DNA of 64,000 nucleotides, taken from positions 2,257,648 through 2,321,647 of the forward strand of contig NZ_CP029822.1 of NCBI RefSeq assembly GCF_003991975.1. Reading direction: 5' to 3'. The translations under genes were made by a program, and so were the position numbers. The first letter of the stretch is position 1. Each line of letters opens with the position of its first letter. Source of the stretch: Entomomonas moraniae (lineage in GTDB: Bacteria; Pseudomonadota; Gammaproteobacteria; Pseudomonadales; Pseudomonadaceae). The notes beneath the pieces are model-generated. The model made no database searches, had not been told where the DNA came from, and saw only the letters and a list, made by a program, of their open reading frames with translations. Shown piece by piece: positions 9,288 through 18,980 of this stretch.

Positions 9288-10679
9288 ATGAGTAAAGAAA
9301 CAAACCAATCATGGGGTGGTCGTTTTAATGAACCTGTCGATGCCTTTGTTGCTCGTTTTACCGCTTCGGTTGATTTTGATAAACGCCTTTATAAACATGA
9401 TATTATGGGTTCTATTGCCCATGCCAAAATGCTTGCTGAGGTTGGCGTACTTACCAATATAGAACGTGATGCCATCATCGAAGGCCTTAACCAAATACAA
9501 CAAGAAATTGAAGCTGGCGCATTTGAGTGGCGTGTTGATCTTGAAGATGTTCATATGAACATCGAAGCAAAACTCACAGAACGCATTGGAGTTACAGGTA
9601 AAAAGCTCCATACAGGGCGTAGCCGTAATGACCAAGTCGCCACAGATATCCGCTTATGGTTGCGTGATGAAATTACCCGTATACAAAGTGAAGTCATCCG
9701 GCTGCAACAAGGCATCTTAGATCTTGCAGAGCGTGAAGCAGATACTATCATGCCCGGTTTTACTCACCTACAAACTGCACAACCTGTAACCTTTGGTCAC
9801 CATCTGCTAGCATGGTTTGAAATGTTAAGCCGTGACTATGAGCGCTTAGTGGACTGCCGCAAACGCGTTAATCGCATGCCATTAGGCAGTGCTGCTTTAG
9901 CAGGAACAACCTACCCAATTGATCGCTTAGTTACCTGCAAACTACTAGATTTTGAAGCCGTTTCAGGTAACTCTTTAGATGGCGTATCTGATCGTGATTT
10001 TGCTATTGAGTTTTGTAACGTTGCCAGCCTCATCATGATGCACTTATCACGCTTCTCTGAAGAGCTCGTATTATGGACCAGTGCACAATTTCGTTTTATT
10101 GACCTACCTGATCGCTTCTGTACAGGCAGCTCCATCATGCCTCAAAAGAAAAATCCAGATGTACCTGAATTGATTCGCGGAAAAACTGGTCGCGTTTATG
10201 GTGACCTTATGGGGTTACTGACTTTGATGAAAGGTCAACCGTTAGCGTACAACAAAGACAACCAAGAAGACAAAGAGCCCCTCTTTGATGCGGTGGATAC
10301 CGTTGCCGACTCACTACGCGCATTTGCAGACATGGTACCGGCTATTCAAGCCCGGCGCGAGAACATGCGTGAAGCAGCGTTACGTGGCTTTTCAACTGCA
10401 ACAGACCTTGCTGACTACCTTGTCCGCAAAGGCTTGCCTTTCCGCGATTGCCATGAGATTGTCGGTCATGCTGTACGCTATGGCGTTGAAAACAATAAAG
10501 ACCTCGCCGAAATGAGCCTTGCCGAACTCCGTCAATTTAGTGATAAAATTGATAATGATGTATTTGCTGTTCTTACTCTTGAGGGTTCGGTTAATGCTCG
10601 TAACCACTTAGGAGGCACAGCACCTACTCAAGTAAAACAAGCGATCAAACGAAATAAAGAGTTGCTAGCTAAAGCTTAA
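9288..10679 (+). CDS. argH: argininosuccinate lyase
   Basis: It cleaves argininosuccinate into arginine and fumarate, the last step of arginine biosynthesis, as a cytosolic homotetramer. At 463 residues it is family length. The fumarase/aspartase superfamily signature [12 protein letters not shown] is present near residue 280, with TGRSRNDQ at about 110-117 and the N-terminal WGGRF. An in-frame TTG at 9273 adds five residues, but ATG at 9288 matches the family N-terminus [13 protein letters not shown]. The gene stands alone. Other arg genes are not in the window. The next gene is an Rrf2 regulator 70 bp downstream. Confidence 0.96.
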   Translation: MSKETNQSWGGRFNEPVDAFVARFTASVDFDKRLYKHDIMGSIAHAKMLAEVGVLTNIERDAIIEGLNQIQQEIEAGAFEWRVDLEDVHMNIEAKLTERIGVTGKKLHTGRSRNDQVATDIRLWLRDEITRIQSEVIRLQQGILDLAEREADTIMPGFTHLQTAQPVTFGHHLLAWFEMLSRDYERLVDCRKRVNRMPLGSAALAGTTYPIDRLVTCKLLDFEAVSGNSLDGVSDRDFAIEFCNVASLIMMHLSRFSEELVLWTSAQFRFIDLPDRFCTGSSIMPQKKNPDVPELIRGKTGRVYGDLMGLLTLMKGQPLAYNKDNQEDKEPLFDAVDTVADSLRAFADMVPAIQARRENMREAALRGFSTATDLADYLVRKGLPFRDCHEIVGHAVRYGVENNKDLAEMSLAELRQFSDKIDNDVFAVLTLEGSVNARNHLGGTAPTQVKQAIKRNKELLAKA

Positions 10680-10749
10680 AATATCACGGAGGATTATTGG
10701 CTTACATAGTCATAATCCTCATATTCATTATCCCTATACAGATACTCAT

Positions 10750-11256
10750 ATGGCCTTTATTAGCTCTGGCGTAGAATATGCCCTACACTCCTTACTTTAT
10801 TTAGCACAACCCATCAATGCAGATGGGGCAAGTGTCAGAGATCTAGCAGAATTACAGAATGTGCCTCATGACTATTTAGCCAAAATCTTTACCAAACTTC
10901 ACAAAGCAAAAATTGTGGTAGCAACCGAAGGTATCAAAGGTGGATTCTCTCTTGCAAAATCTGCGCACGATATAACAGTTCATGAAGTTATTGTGGCGAT
11001 AGACAGCTATAAACCACTTTTTGAATGCAAAGAAATCAGAGCCCGTTGCACTCTATTTGAGGGGGAGCCTCCCAAATGGTCAACATCAGGAATGTGCGCT
11101 ATTCACCAAATCATGCAAAATGCTGAACAACAAATGCGTCAAAATTTGGCACAACAGACACTAGGAAATATCGTAGAACAATTTATTAATAAAGCACCAA
11201 ATAGCTATCCGCTGCAAGTTATTCAATGGTTAGATCACCGCAAAAGTAACCGATAA
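10750..11256 (+). CDS. Rrf2 family transcriptional regulator
   Basis: This 168-residue protein has the Rrf2 winged helix-turn-helix in its N-terminal half: MAFISSGVEYALHSLLYLA, then VRDLAELQNVPHDYLAKIF as recognition region. It has three spaced cysteines (FECKEI, RARCTLF, GMCAIH; about residues 96, 102 and 117), the arrangement that binds an iron-sulfur cluster in IscR/NsrR-type members. It is therefore probably a redox or nitrosative-stress sensor. The insertion between the second and third Cys is long for NsrR. The gene directly precedes azoR on the same strand (88 bp gap), which makes azoR a likely target; that is inference. Confidence 0.85.
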   Translation: MAFISSGVEYALHSLLYLAQPINADGASVRDLAELQNVPHDYLAKIFTKLHKAKIVVATEGIKGGFSLAKSAHDITVHEVIVAIDSYKPLFECKEIRARCTLFEGEPPKWSTSGMCAIHQIMQNAEQQMRQNLAQQTLGNIVEQFINKAPNSYPLQVIQWLDHRKSNR

Positions 11257-11344
11257 TAATTTATAGATTAATATTAAACTTGTCACAGGCTTAAAAATCA
11301 TATAAATTAACTACGACTATTTTAATCCTAGTTATGAGGAAATC

Positions 11345-11980
11345 ATGAATATACTACATATTGATACAAGTGCAAAAAAACCAGAACAATCAAATTCTAG
11401 AATGCTCGGGAAACTCTTTTTACAACAGCTAAATAATCAAGGCATCACACCAGATATCGATTATTTAGACTTAACCAAAGATATACAGCCACATCTTACC
11501 GCTGAATTTGTGAAGGCCACCTATACAAATGAACAAGATCGTACAGATGAAATGAAAGCAACACTTAAACACTCTGATGCAATGTGTAAACGCGTAATGA
11601 ATGCACAAATGATTGTTTGCGGGTTACCTATGTATAACTGGACAATCCCCGCTACATTTAAAACTTTTCTTGATACAATTATCAGGACAGGAATCACGTA
11701 TGATCTACTACCCGATGGAACAACCAAAGGGAAATTAACTGATAAACATGTTATTTTTATCACCACCCGTGGGGCAGACCTTCGCTCAGGTGCCTTTCAA
11801 CATATGGATGCAATGACGCCTGTGCTTAAAGCTTGTTGCAACTTTTTGGGTATTACCAATGCCTACTTTGTTGATGCCCAACCCTTACAATTTACTAATC
11901 AACAAGAGCGAGAGCAAGCATTAATAAGGGCAAAGCAAGAACTAACCGCGTTAGCTGACTCACTGAGTAAACTTTATTAA
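11345..11980 (+). CDS. azoR: FMN-dependent NADH azoreductase
   Basis: This 211-residue flavodoxin-like protein matches AzoR. The N-terminal phosphate-binding loop region is [15 protein letters not shown], the FMN-contacting P-M-Y-N-W segment ([14 protein letters not shown]) lies at about residues 93-106, and the TTRGA loop is near 139. AzoR reduces quinones and azo compounds with NADH in the cytoplasm and protects against thiol and quinone stress. A good site, TGAGGAAATC, precedes the ATG. It lies downstream of an Rrf2-type regulator, which may control it. Confidence 0.9.
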   Translation: MNILHIDTSAKKPEQSNSRMLGKLFLQQLNNQGITPDIDYLDLTKDIQPHLTAEFVKATYTNEQDRTDEMKATLKHSDAMCKRVMNAQMIVCGLPMYNWTIPATFKTFLDTIIRTGITYDLLPDGTTKGKLTDKHVIFITTRGADLRSGAFQHMDAMTPVLKACCNFLGITNAYFVDAQPLQFTNQQEREQALIRAKQELTALADSLSKLY

Positions 11981-12077
11981 TTACCGAAATAAATCAATAG
12001 GATTTTTTCATTGGCTGCTCCTCCATACTCATGTAATATACCACTTAATTATTTATGTTTTCATGAAAGGAACAACC

Positions 12078-12623
12078 ATGGCTGCTAGAGGTATTAACAA
12101 AGTTATTTTAGTCGGTAATATTGGCAATGAACCTGAAATGCGCTATATGCCCAATGGCAATGCAGTTGCTACTATATCACTAGCCACTTCCGATACGTGG
12201 AAAGACAGAAATACAGGTGAACCACAAGAGCGTACTGAATGGCACCGTGTGGTTTTCTTTGGGAAAATTGCAGAAATTGTTGGCCAGTATGTGCATAAAG
12301 GTTCAAAGCTTTATGTTGAAGGCCGTTTACAAACTCGTAAATGGACAGATCAACAAAATGTTGAACGCTACTCAACAGAAGTAGTGGTTGATATGGGTGG
12401 AACAATGCAGTTACTCGATAGTCGTCAAGACAATGCGGGAAGCTATAACCAAAATCAACAGCAACAACCTTATCAGCAACAAGCACCATCTAATAACCAA
12501 TATGGTGGTGGACAAGCCGCACCACAACAACCCATGCAACAACCACAAAATCGTCCACAACAGCAAGCTCAGCAACAGCCTGCACCAAATTTTGACGATT
12601 TTGATGATGATATCCCGTTCTGA
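12078..12623 (+). CDS. ssb: single-stranded DNA-binding protein
   Basis: The product is 181 residues. The OB-fold occupies residues 1 to about 110 ([16 protein letters not shown], then [11 protein letters not shown]). A Gln/Asn/Pro-rich disordered linker follows, and the acidic tip DFDDDIPF at the C-terminus recruits replication and repair partners. ATG at 12078 follows AAAGGA by seven bases and begins the conserved N-terminus; an upstream in-frame ATG at 12063 is rejected. In many Pseudomonas genomes ssb neighbours uvrA; here it follows azoR with about 97 bp between. A strong hairpin ends the transcript. Confidence 0.96.
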   Translation: MAARGINKVILVGNIGNEPEMRYMPNGNAVATISLATSDTWKDRNTGEPQERTEWHRVVFFGKIAEIVGQYVHKGSKLYVEGRLQTRKWTDQQNVERYSTEVVVDMGGTMQLLDSRQDNAGSYNQNQQQQPYQQQAPSNNQYGGGQAAPQQPMQQPQNRPQQQAQQQPAPNFDDFDDDIPF

Positions 12624-12649
12624 GATATGCCTTAAAATAACACTGTGAA

Positions 12650-12680
12650 TTAAAAAGCCCTTACTATAAGGGCTTTTTAA
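12650..12680. terminator. bidirectional rho-independent terminator between ssb and rnfH
   Basis: A perfect 14-bp stem (left arm 12650-12663, right arm 12667-12680) encloses a 3-nt loop. The core is AGCCCTTA/TAAGGGCT flanked by A- and T-runs on both sides, so it works for ssb on plus and for rnfH on minus. It lies between the two convergent stop codons. Confidence 0.9.
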
Positions 12681-12710
12681 TTTTCTTTAACCGCTTGTGT
12701 GGAAACTTAA

Positions 12711-13037
12711 CTACTCTTTTTTATTGATAATAGATGCATTTGATCCTGCCATTACCTTTTCCGCGCGACGACGTCTTGCTTCTTTAGGATCTACTTGCAG
12801 TGGTCTGTAAATCTCTATTCTGTCGCCATCTTCCAATACATGGTCATCTATATTTAGAATACGTTTACTAAAAATACCTACCTGCTGATTAGCTAAATCT
12901 ATATCAGAATGCTGTTCTAATATACCACTTATTTTGATAGCCTCTTTGATAGAAATATCTTGTGGTGCGGAGAAAGCCAATAATGTTTGTTCATTAGGCA
13001 GCGCATAAACTACTTCTAACTTGATTAACTTAGCCAT
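12711..13037 (-). CDS. rnfH: RnfH family (UPF0125) ubiquitin-like protein
   Basis: This 108-residue protein has the RnfH beta-grasp fold. Recognisable pieces are VEVVYALP-type start (LEVVYALPNEQ), VGIFSKR near residue 55, the LEDGDRIEIYRPL core, and the basic tail DPKEARRRRAE. Its biochemical role is unresolved; it is conserved beside ratA in gammaproteobacteria. Its start overlaps the ratA stop by 8 bp, showing translational coupling. It ends just before the shared terminator with ssb. Confidence 0.92.
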   Translation of the reverse strand: MAKLIKLEVVYALPNEQTLLAFSAPQDISIKEAIKISGILEQHSDIDLANQQVGIFSKRILNIDDHVLEDGDRIEIYRPLQVDPKEARRRRAEKVMAGSNASIINKKE

Positions 13038-13464
13038 AAATCTGTTTAGCTCGTTGACAAAACACTTCGACCATTGTGGTGGCGGCTTTATTAAATAAAG
13101 GACCTAGCGCTGCTTTTATAATAACATTGCTGTAATCAAAATCCATTACAAGCTGTATTCTACAAGCTTCACTGCTTAGCTGATTAAATGTCCATAACCC
13201 ATGCAACTTTTTAAAAGGGCCTTCTTGTAAATTTAACTCCACTGATTTATCAGCAACAAGATTATTTCTTGTGATAAAGTACTGTCTAATCGGTCCTTTT
13301 GAGATGATTAATTTGGCAACCATCTCAGTATCAGTGCTTGAAATCAACTGCGTCTCTGTACACCATGGCAGAAACTCGGGATATTTTTCAACATCATTCA
13401 CGAGTAAGTACATCTGGTGAGCCGAGTAAGACATCAGTGCTGAACGTTCAATATGTATTGTCAT
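13030..13464 (-). CDS. ratA: RatA family protein (START-like, COQ10 type)
   Basis: At 144 residues this is a full-length START-like/polyketide-cyclase domain protein. The motif MYLLVNDVEKYPEFLPWC near the N-terminus is typical of RatA/COQ10. E. coli RatA was described as a toxin that binds the 50S subunit, and the family resembles ubiquinone-binding COQ10; both roles are family knowledge. In Pseudomonas it usually neighbours smpB; here smpB is absent and an amino-acid permease gene lies 13 bp upstream on the same strand. It overlaps rnfH. Confidence 0.92.
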   Translation of the reverse strand: MTIHIERSALMSYSAHQMYLLVNDVEKYPEFLPWCTETQLISSTDTEMVAKLIISKGPIRQYFITRNNLVADKSVELNLQEGPFKKLHGLWTFNQLSSEACRIQLVMDFDYSNVIIKAALGPLFNKAATTMVEVFCQRAKQIYG

Positions 13465-13477
13465 AATCTTCTTATGT

Positions 13478-14848
13478 TTAAGATTGAGTAGGTTTTTGCT
13501 TCCCTAAGAAAGCCTTTACTGCATAACCAATACCTAGAATAATAACCCAAACAGGTATTAATAAAACAGAGATTCTCTTGCCCTCATCCATTCCAAGTAG
13601 CACAAGTATACCGAATAGAAATGCCAAACAAACTATATTACCAATAGGGTAAAAAAGTGCTTTGAACTTTGGAACAACACCTTCTTTATTTTTTTGGCGT
13701 CTAAACATGATATGAGTGAAACTGATCATAATCCAATTAATCACTAAAGTAGAAGTGACCAGTGCCATTAAAATTCTAAAAGCTTCTTTAGGGATATAGT
13801 AATTAATAACAACAACCGTTAATACGATGACACCTGAAAAAAGTACCGCATAAACAGGTGTCCCACGATGATTAGTTTTCATCAATCGCTTTGGTGCATT
13901 ACCTTGCTCTGCAAGTGAATAAAGCATCCGACTATTGCAATACAATCCACTGTTATAAACAGAGAGCGCCGCAGTCAACACTACAAAGTTTAATATATTA
14001 GCAACCATGTTATGATCTAAATAGTCAAAGACAGTGACAAATGCACTTTGATTCGGATCAATTTGATTCCATGGGTGTAAACAAAGCAGTACAGCCAATG
14101 CACCAATATAAAAAATCAAAATACGGTAAATAACTTGGTTAGTTGCTTTCGGTATGGTTTTTTCTGGATCTTTTGCTTCTGCGGCCGTAATTCCCACTAA
14201 CTCTAAGCCACCAAAAGAGAACATAATAACAGCCAATGCTAAAATCAGTCCTGTAAAGCCCGTTGGCATAAACCCGCCGTGAGTCCATAAATTAGTGACG
14301 GTTGCTTCCGGCCCTGCATTTCCTGAAAAGAGTAACCAACCTCCAAATAAAATCATGCTGATAACAGCAACGACTTTAATAATTGCAAACCAGAACTCCA
14401 CTTCCCCATAAACTTTAACTGCTGCCAAATTGACTGCATTAATTAGAATAAAAAAAGCCAACACTGATATCCATGTTGGAATAGGAAACCAATGTTGAAT
14501 ATAACCTGCAGCAGCAGTTAGCTCAGACATTCCAACTAGAATATAAAGTAACCAATAATTCCAACCAGAAGCAAAGCCTGCGAAATCGCTCCAATAACGA
14601 TAAGCAAAATGACTAAATGAACCTGCAACGGGTTCTTGAACTGTCATTTCTGCTAACTGGCGCATGATCATAAAAGCAATAAAGCCAGTAATCGCATAAC
14701 CAATTAAAACGGCTGGCCCTGCTATTTTAATAGCTTCTGAAGAGCCTAAAAATAAGCCTGTACCAATGGCACCACCTAATGCAATAAGTTGAATATGCCT
14801 ATTACTCAACCCTCTTTTTAAATGGTCTGAAGAGTCATTATGGCTCAC
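13478..14848 (-). CDS. AroP/PheP-type amino acid permease (APC superfamily)
   Basis: This 456-residue inner-membrane importer has about 12 hydrophobic segments. The N-terminus has LIALGGAIGTGLFLGSS (TM1) and VAGSFSHFAYRYW, and the middle has FGGLELVGITAAEAKDP. These match E. coli AroP/PheP almost word for word, so transport of aromatic amino acids by proton symport is most likely; ProY-type proline permeases are the nearest alternative. A good site (AAGGAG) lies upstream of ATG 14848. The gene is directly upstream of ratA-rnfH with a 13-bp gap, an unusual neighbourhood. Confidence 0.88.
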   Translation of the reverse strand: MSHNDSSDHLKRGLSNRHIQLIALGGAIGTGLFLGSSEAIKIAGPAVLIGYAITGFIAFMIMRQLAEMTVQEPVAGSFSHFAYRYWSDFAGFASGWNYWLLYILVGMSELTAAAGYIQHWFPIPTWISVLAFFILINAVNLAAVKVYGEVEFWFAIIKVVAVISMILFGGWLLFSGNAGPEATVTNLWTHGGFMPTGFTGLILALAVIMFSFGGLELVGITAAEAKDPEKTIPKATNQVIYRILIFYIGALAVLLCLHPWNQIDPNQSAFVTVFDYLDHNMVANILNFVVLTAALSVYNSGLYCNSRMLYSLAEQGNAPKRLMKTNHRGTPVYAVLFSGVIVLTVVVINYYIPKEAFRILMALVTSTLVINWIMISFTHIMFRRQKNKEGVVPKFKALFYPIGNIVCLAFLFGILVLLGMDEGKRISVLLIPVWVIILGIGYAVKAFLGKQKPTQS

Positions 14849-14951
14849 TAAGCACTCCTTTAAAATAAATATTACTAATTGTTGTAACTATTACTCATAC
14901 ACATGGATTAGTATAAAATAAGCTAACATACACTTTATACAACGTTAAAAA

Positions 14952-15146
14952 ATGAAAAACTATCCATTACTTTTTACGGCATTAGCACTGTTAACACTAG
15001 TAACCGCTTGCTCACCTGCCGACCCACCTAGTGAAACCTTTATAGACAGCCAAAAACAAGTGCTTGATAAGGCAAAACAAGTGGAAAGTATTGGCTTAAA
15101 TCATAAGACATCTATCGATGAAACTATAAAAAATGCTGAAAAATAA
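14952..15146 (+). CDS. small lipoprotein
   Basis: The 64-residue protein begins with a lipoprotein signal peptide: MKNYPLL, a hydrophobic core, then the lipobox L-V-T-A-C with Cys at residue 20. The mature part of about 45 residues is Pro/Ser-rich, then helical with Lys/Gln (QKQVLDKAKQVE). Ser after Cys favours outer-membrane sorting. Such small lipoproteins are common and often lie near other genes by chance; function is unknown. The gene is convergent with the DUF3108 gene, with 9 bp between stops. Confidence 0.8.
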   Translation: MKNYPLLFTALALLTLVTACSPADPPSETFIDSQKQVLDKAKQVESIGLNHKTSIDETIKNAEK

Positions 15147-15155
15147 TAGAAGATT

Positions 15156-15890
15156 CTATTTTTTCCCAGTGATTTCTTTATGATCGACAGTACCTTGAGA
15201 CAATGAGATAACATACTCTTGCCCATTCTTTTCTAAATGATAAAGTTTAACCACGGTATAGTTCCAGTCTTTTGCAAACCATATATAACTTTGACGCTTA
15301 CTATTAGCACCACGAACTCGTTGTACTTTAATCGTCGCTAACTTCCCAACAGGGGTATCGATCACTTCACTACCGATGACCTTAAACTGATAGGTGTCAA
15401 TCTCATCATCTTCTATCACTTTATAAGACATTTGTTTCTTTCCTGCAGCCACATCCATTTGTAGCGCAAGTTGCGTTGATAATGGGTCGAGCATTTTATA
15501 CTTTAAATCAAAAAACATATCATCATCATGTTTTTTATCTTTAAAATGCCCTTTAGCAAACATCTTTTTCCAATCAAATATCAGAATAACTTGCTTGGTC
15601 TTGAGACCTGACTGGTTAAACTCATAAAACGATGGTTGTAAATGACCATCTTTTATAACGAAAACACTGTTTTCTTCACGTTGTGCAATGGCCATTGCAG
15701 CTAACGTTTTAAATGCCCACTCATCACCTTTTTTTGTCAGACTATAAGTTGCTTGCCCATCAAATGGAACATTTGAAATGACTGCCGTATAAGTTGTTTC
15801 AAATGGTTTAAGCTGCCATGCATAAACAGGGAAAGAACAACATAATAGGATCACAATACTTGTAATAGTTTTTTTAATCATTTGATTCAT
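15156..15890 (-). CDS. DUF3108 domain-containing exported protein
   Basis: The 244-residue protein has a Sec signal peptide ([21 protein letters not shown]) and the DUF3108 fold, an all-beta domain with periodic aromatic residues (for example FNQSGLKTKQV and YIWFAKDWNY). DUF3108 proteins are envelope proteins of unknown function and often lie beside purN in Pseudomonas, as here. The frame is open to 15923, but ATG at 15890 (or 15881) begins the signal peptide and overlaps the 3' end of purN, consistent with translational coupling. It is the last gene of the purM-purN operon. Confidence 0.85.
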   Translation of the reverse strand: MNQMIKKTITSIVILLCCSFPVYAWQLKPFETTYTAVISNVPFDGQATYSLTKKGDEWAFKTLAAMAIAQREENSVFVIKDGHLQPSFYEFNQSGLKTKQVILIFDWKKMFAKGHFKDKKHDDDMFFDLKYKMLDPLSTQLALQMDVAAGKKQMSYKVIEDDEIDTYQFKVIGSEVIDTPVGKLATIKVQRVRGANSKRQSYIWFAKDWNYTVVKLYHLEKNGQEYVISLSQGTVDHKEITGKK

Positions 15891-16530
15891 AACGATACCC
15901 AGTCTCTGGCAAAATTTGCCCATTTAAAATAACGCTATTATTAACTAATGCCAGTTGCTGCTCAGCAAACCATTTTATAGCAATAGGATAAACTTTGTGC
16001 TCTATGCAATGCACTCGTTCCTCTAAATGCTGTTTATCCATCCTTGACTCTATAGCCATAACACCTTGAATAATGACTGGGCCACCATCCAATACAGGCG
16101 TTACAAAATGAACACTACACCCATGCTCCCTTTCGTTAGCATCTAATGCTCGTTGATGAGTATTTAATCCCGGATACTTGGGCAATAAAGAAGGGTGTAT
16201 ATTAATAAGATGACCTAAGTAGTGGTTAACAAAGGCTTCTGTCAATATTCTCATAAAGCCTGCAAGCACTAATAAATCAGGTTCATATTGATCTATTAGT
16301 GCCATCAGTGCTTGGTCGAATAATTGGCGATTTTCATATTGACGATGATCGATATAATGGGTAGCAATACCTGCTTGCTTTGCCCTAACCAGACCATAAG
16401 CATCCGCTTTATTACTTATCACCGCCACAACATTAACATCTTGCTGTTCTTTTACACTATCAATAATAGCTTGTAAATTAGAACCACTGCCTGATATTAG
16501 CACAACTATTCTACAAGGTTTATTCATCAA
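15874..16530 (-). CDS. purN: phosphoribosylglycinamide formyltransferase (GAR transformylase)
   Basis: It transfers a formyl group from 10-formyl-THF to GAR in step three of purine synthesis. At 218 residues it is family length. [13 protein letters not shown] at residues 12-24 binds the phosphoribosyl part. [13 protein letters not shown] near 108 contains the catalytic Asn and His, and [14 protein letters not shown] near 135 contains the catalytic Asp. The start overlaps purM by 4 bp (ATGA), so the pair is translationally coupled. Confidence 0.97.
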   Translation of the reverse strand: MMNKPCRIVVLISGSGSNLQAIIDSVKEQQDVNVVAVISNKADAYGLVRAKQAGIATHYIDHRQYENRQLFDQALMALIDQYEPDLLVLAGFMRILTEAFVNHYLGHLINIHPSLLPKYPGLNTHQRALDANEREHGCSVHFVTPVLDGGPVIIQGVMAIESRMDKQHLEERVHCIEHKVYPIAIKWFAEQQLALVNNSVILNGQILPETGYRYESND

Positions 16531-17588
16531 TGTTGCTTTAAGTTAGTTAGTACTACATGAGGTTCTTCTGTTGTACTTTGTTCAATACGCCCAATAATCC
16601 AAGGCTTTTCACCAGACTCATGTAAACAGTCCATAGCCAACTCAAGGTCTGTTTCGGCGACACAAAGCACAATACCCACACCACAATTCAGTACTCGATG
16701 CATTTCTACTTCATCAACATTACCCTGCTGTTGCAACCAATCAAAAATTGCAGGACGCTGCCAGCTTGAAGCATCAATCTTTGCAATTGTTTTTTCAGGT
16801 AATACTCTAGGAACATTGTCCAATAAACCACCGCCCGTAATATGAGCAATTGCTTTAACAATAGGTGCATGGCGGATTAGTTCTAATAATGATTTCACAT
16901 AAATTCGAGTAGGTGCCATTAATAAGCTTGCTAGCGTTTGATCACCTAGCTTCGTTTGTTTAATATCTACGCCACTCACTTCAATAATCTTACGGATCAA
17001 AGAATAACCGTTTGAGTGAGGCCCTGATGAAGGAAGTGCTATAAGAACATCACCGGCGACCACTTTAGAACCATCAATGATTTTTGATTTTTCAACAACA
17101 CCCACACAAAAGCCAGCTAGGTCGTAGTCTTCACCTTCGTACATACCTGGCATTTCAGCAGTTTCACCGCCAACTAATGAACAGCCTGCTAGCTCACAGC
17201 CTTTTCCAATACCCGTGACAACTTCAGCAGCTGTATCAACATTTAGTTTGCCTGTAGCATAGTAGTCTAAAAAGAATAATGGCTCTGCACCGCAAACAAC
17301 TAGATCATTGACGCACATAGCAACTAAATCAATACCAATCGTACTGTGCTGTTCTAATTGCATAGCAAGCCTTAACTTTGTACCAACACCGTCAGTGCCT
17401 GATACAAGTACTGGTTGTTGATAGCCTTGCGGGATTTCACATAGGGCACCAAAGCCACCTAACCCCCCCATAACTTCTGGACGTGCTGTACGTTTTGCCA
17501 CGTTTTTAATACGGTCAACGAGCGCCTCGCCTGCATTGATATCGACACCAGCATCCTTATAACTGAGAGAGGGTTGTTTATTACTCAT
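16527..17588 (-). CDS. purM: phosphoribosylformylglycinamidine cyclo-ligase (AIR synthetase)
   Basis: It closes the imidazole ring of AIR in step five of purine synthesis using ATP. At 353 residues it is full length. [17 protein letters not shown] is the family N-terminus. The GGLGGFG and [10 protein letters not shown] segments (about 42 and 64) form the ATP/substrate site, and [11 protein letters not shown] lies near residue 140. First gene of purM-purN-DUF3108. Its start faces a DUF2066 gene over a 325-bp divergent region, the arrangement I recall from Pseudomonas. Confidence 0.97.
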   Translation of the reverse strand: MSNKQPSLSYKDAGVDINAGEALVDRIKNVAKRTARPEVMGGLGGFGALCEIPQGYQQPVLVSGTDGVGTKLRLAMQLEQHSTIGIDLVAMCVNDLVVCGAEPLFFLDYYATGKLNVDTAAEVVTGIGKGCELAGCSLVGGETAEMPGMYEGEDYDLAGFCVGVVEKSKIIDGSKVVAGDVLIALPSSGPHSNGYSLIRKIIEVSGVDIKQTKLGDQTLASLLMAPTRIYVKSLLELIRHAPIVKAIAHITGGGLLDNVPRVLPEKTIAKIDASSWQRPAIFDWLQQQGNVDEVEMHRVLNCGVGIVLCVAETDLELAMDCLHESGEKPWIIGRIEQSTTEEPHVVLTNLKQH

Positions 17589-17913
17589 ATTTATTAACCT
17601 ATCGAGGGTAGAACTTACTAATAAAGTATCTATTGTGTATGCATTGTGATAATTAATAAATTTTTAAGGTGTTATCCTCACAAAAACACTTATCTACAAT
17701 GACTTTTCAGGCGCCATTCTAACAAATCTATTCTTTACAGGCCAATACTTATAATGATGCATTTTCATCATAGGCAATCTATGGAATAAAAATATACAAT
17801 TTATTTTTTATAAATCGATTGAAAATGGGTAGTATCTCATCTATCTGTATAGCCAAAGACTCATTTTATTATGTTGCAAAGTCTTTCATTAATTCCCTTA
17901 GGAATGTAAATCC
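17589..17913. promoter_or_regulatory. divergent purM / DUF2066 intergenic region
   Basis: The 325-bp AT-rich region contains no convincing ORF or RNA gene. A plausible plus-strand promoter for the DUF2066 gene is TTGAAA at 17819-17824 and TATCTG at 17842-17847 with 17-bp spacing, weak in the -10 element. I see no clear PurR-type palindrome on the purM side. Confidence 0.35.
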
Positions 17914-18939
17914 ATGTTGAATTTGTTTAAAAAACTTATTATTAGCACCTGTCTTATTACGAGCATTAGCCCTGTATTTGCAAGTGCCCCTCTTACTACT
18001 GTTGAGTTACCAATCGCGAATCAAGAGGAGCAACAAATTAGTCCTTTATTAAGCCAAGGGCTAAACACTGTTGTGACAAGACTAACAGGCAACCCAAAGA
18101 TTGCCGAACAAAAAGCAGTGGCCGACATTCTCAGTCAACCTAATGACTACATAGAAAACTATAGCCAGCAGGCAAATCCTGATCGACTTGTCATGTCTTT
18201 TGATCAACGCTCTATTGAAAATGCACTGAGTAAAGCAGACATTGGCTACTGGAGTAGTCGCCGTCCACTGATTATGACGTGGTGGTTAAATGAAACCAAG
18301 GACAACACGAGCTTAATAGGTGATGGTCAACCTTCGAGTAAAATAATAACCTCCGCTGCTGAGACACAGGGTTTCCCTCTTATATTTCCTCTAGCCGATT
18401 TAAATGAGCAAACACTTGTAAAAAAAGAGAACTTTACAGCCAACCCACCAACAGCGCTTTTACAAGGGTCAAAACAATATATGCCTAATGCTATTTTAAT
18501 TGTCTATATGCTGCAAAAAGACAATGATTATCAGGCTAATTGGCAATTATGGCTAAGCAATGATGAAACAAAGCCCCTCGCGAGTGCGCAAGTAAAAGGA
18601 ACATCACAACAGCAAATTGCTAATCAAATTTTTAGTGATATCAACCCTGTACTTGCTAACGTATTTATCGTTAAAGGCAATAACACTACAGAAAATCTTG
18701 ATATTGTTATTAATGGTTTAGATTTTTCGCGTTATGTGGAGGTAAATAATCTAATGAATAGTTTTGATGGAAAAGTAGTTGAAACAACAGGTTCAACAGT
18801 ACACTATCAAATCAAAGCCAATCCTGATCAAATTGAAGCGCAATTAAACTTATTGCACTTTACTCTAAAGAAAGAAGATAAAACTACCTTAGCCGAACCA
18901 AATAAGACAACAACATTAGTTTTTCAGCCAAGTAATTAA
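17914..18939 (+). CDS. DUF2066 domain-containing exported protein
   Basis: The 341-residue protein has a signal peptide (about residues 1-24, ending V-F-A-S-A) and then a DUF2066 region: LSQGLNTVVTRLTGNPKI at about 50-67 and the Arg/Trp-rich IGYWSSRRPLIMTWW at about 109-123. DUF2066 proteins are periplasmic and uncharacterised and lie divergent from purM in pseudomonads, as here. The C-terminal third (INGLDFSRYVEVNNLM) resembles a small alpha/beta repeat. ATG at 17914 follows TTAGGAATGTAAATCC with AGGA as ribosome site. Confidence 0.85.
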   Translation: MLNLFKKLIISTCLITSISPVFASAPLTTVELPIANQEEQQISPLLSQGLNTVVTRLTGNPKIAEQKAVADILSQPNDYIENYSQQANPDRLVMSFDQRSIENALSKADIGYWSSRRPLIMTWWLNETKDNTSLIGDGQPSSKIITSAAETQGFPLIFPLADLNEQTLVKKENFTANPPTALLQGSKQYMPNAILIVYMLQKDNDYQANWQLWLSNDETKPLASAQVKGTSQQQIANQIFSDINPVLANVFIVKGNNTTENLDIVINGLDFSRYVEVNNLMNSFDGKVVETTGSTVHYQIKANPDQIEAQLNLLHFTLKKEDKTTLAEPNKTTTLVFQPSN

Positions 18940-18950
18940 TAATATCAACA

Positions 18951-18968
18951 GGGCTGGATAACCAGCCC
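18951..18968. terminator. hairpin between DUF2066 gene and lnt
   Basis: A 7-bp GC-rich stem (GGGCTGG 18951-18957 with CCAGCCC 18962-18968) has a 4-nt loop. It lies between convergent stops. There is no long T-run on either strand, so its efficiency as a terminator is uncertain. Confidence 0.5.
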
Positions 18969-18980
18969 TCCTAACTATAA

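Noticed and set aside
9309-9635. Minus-strand open frame overlapping argH
   Set aside because: It is antisense to a well-conserved argH region with no coding features of its own.
12388-12648. Alternative plus-strand frame across the ssb linker
   Set aside because: The Gln-rich linker of SSB gives low-complexity frames; SSB itself explains the sequence, including the DDDIPF tip.
15156-15923. Longer start for the DUF3108 gene at 15923
   Set aside because: It would add residues before a normal signal peptide and increase the overlap with purN; ATG 15890 or 15881 is more plausible.
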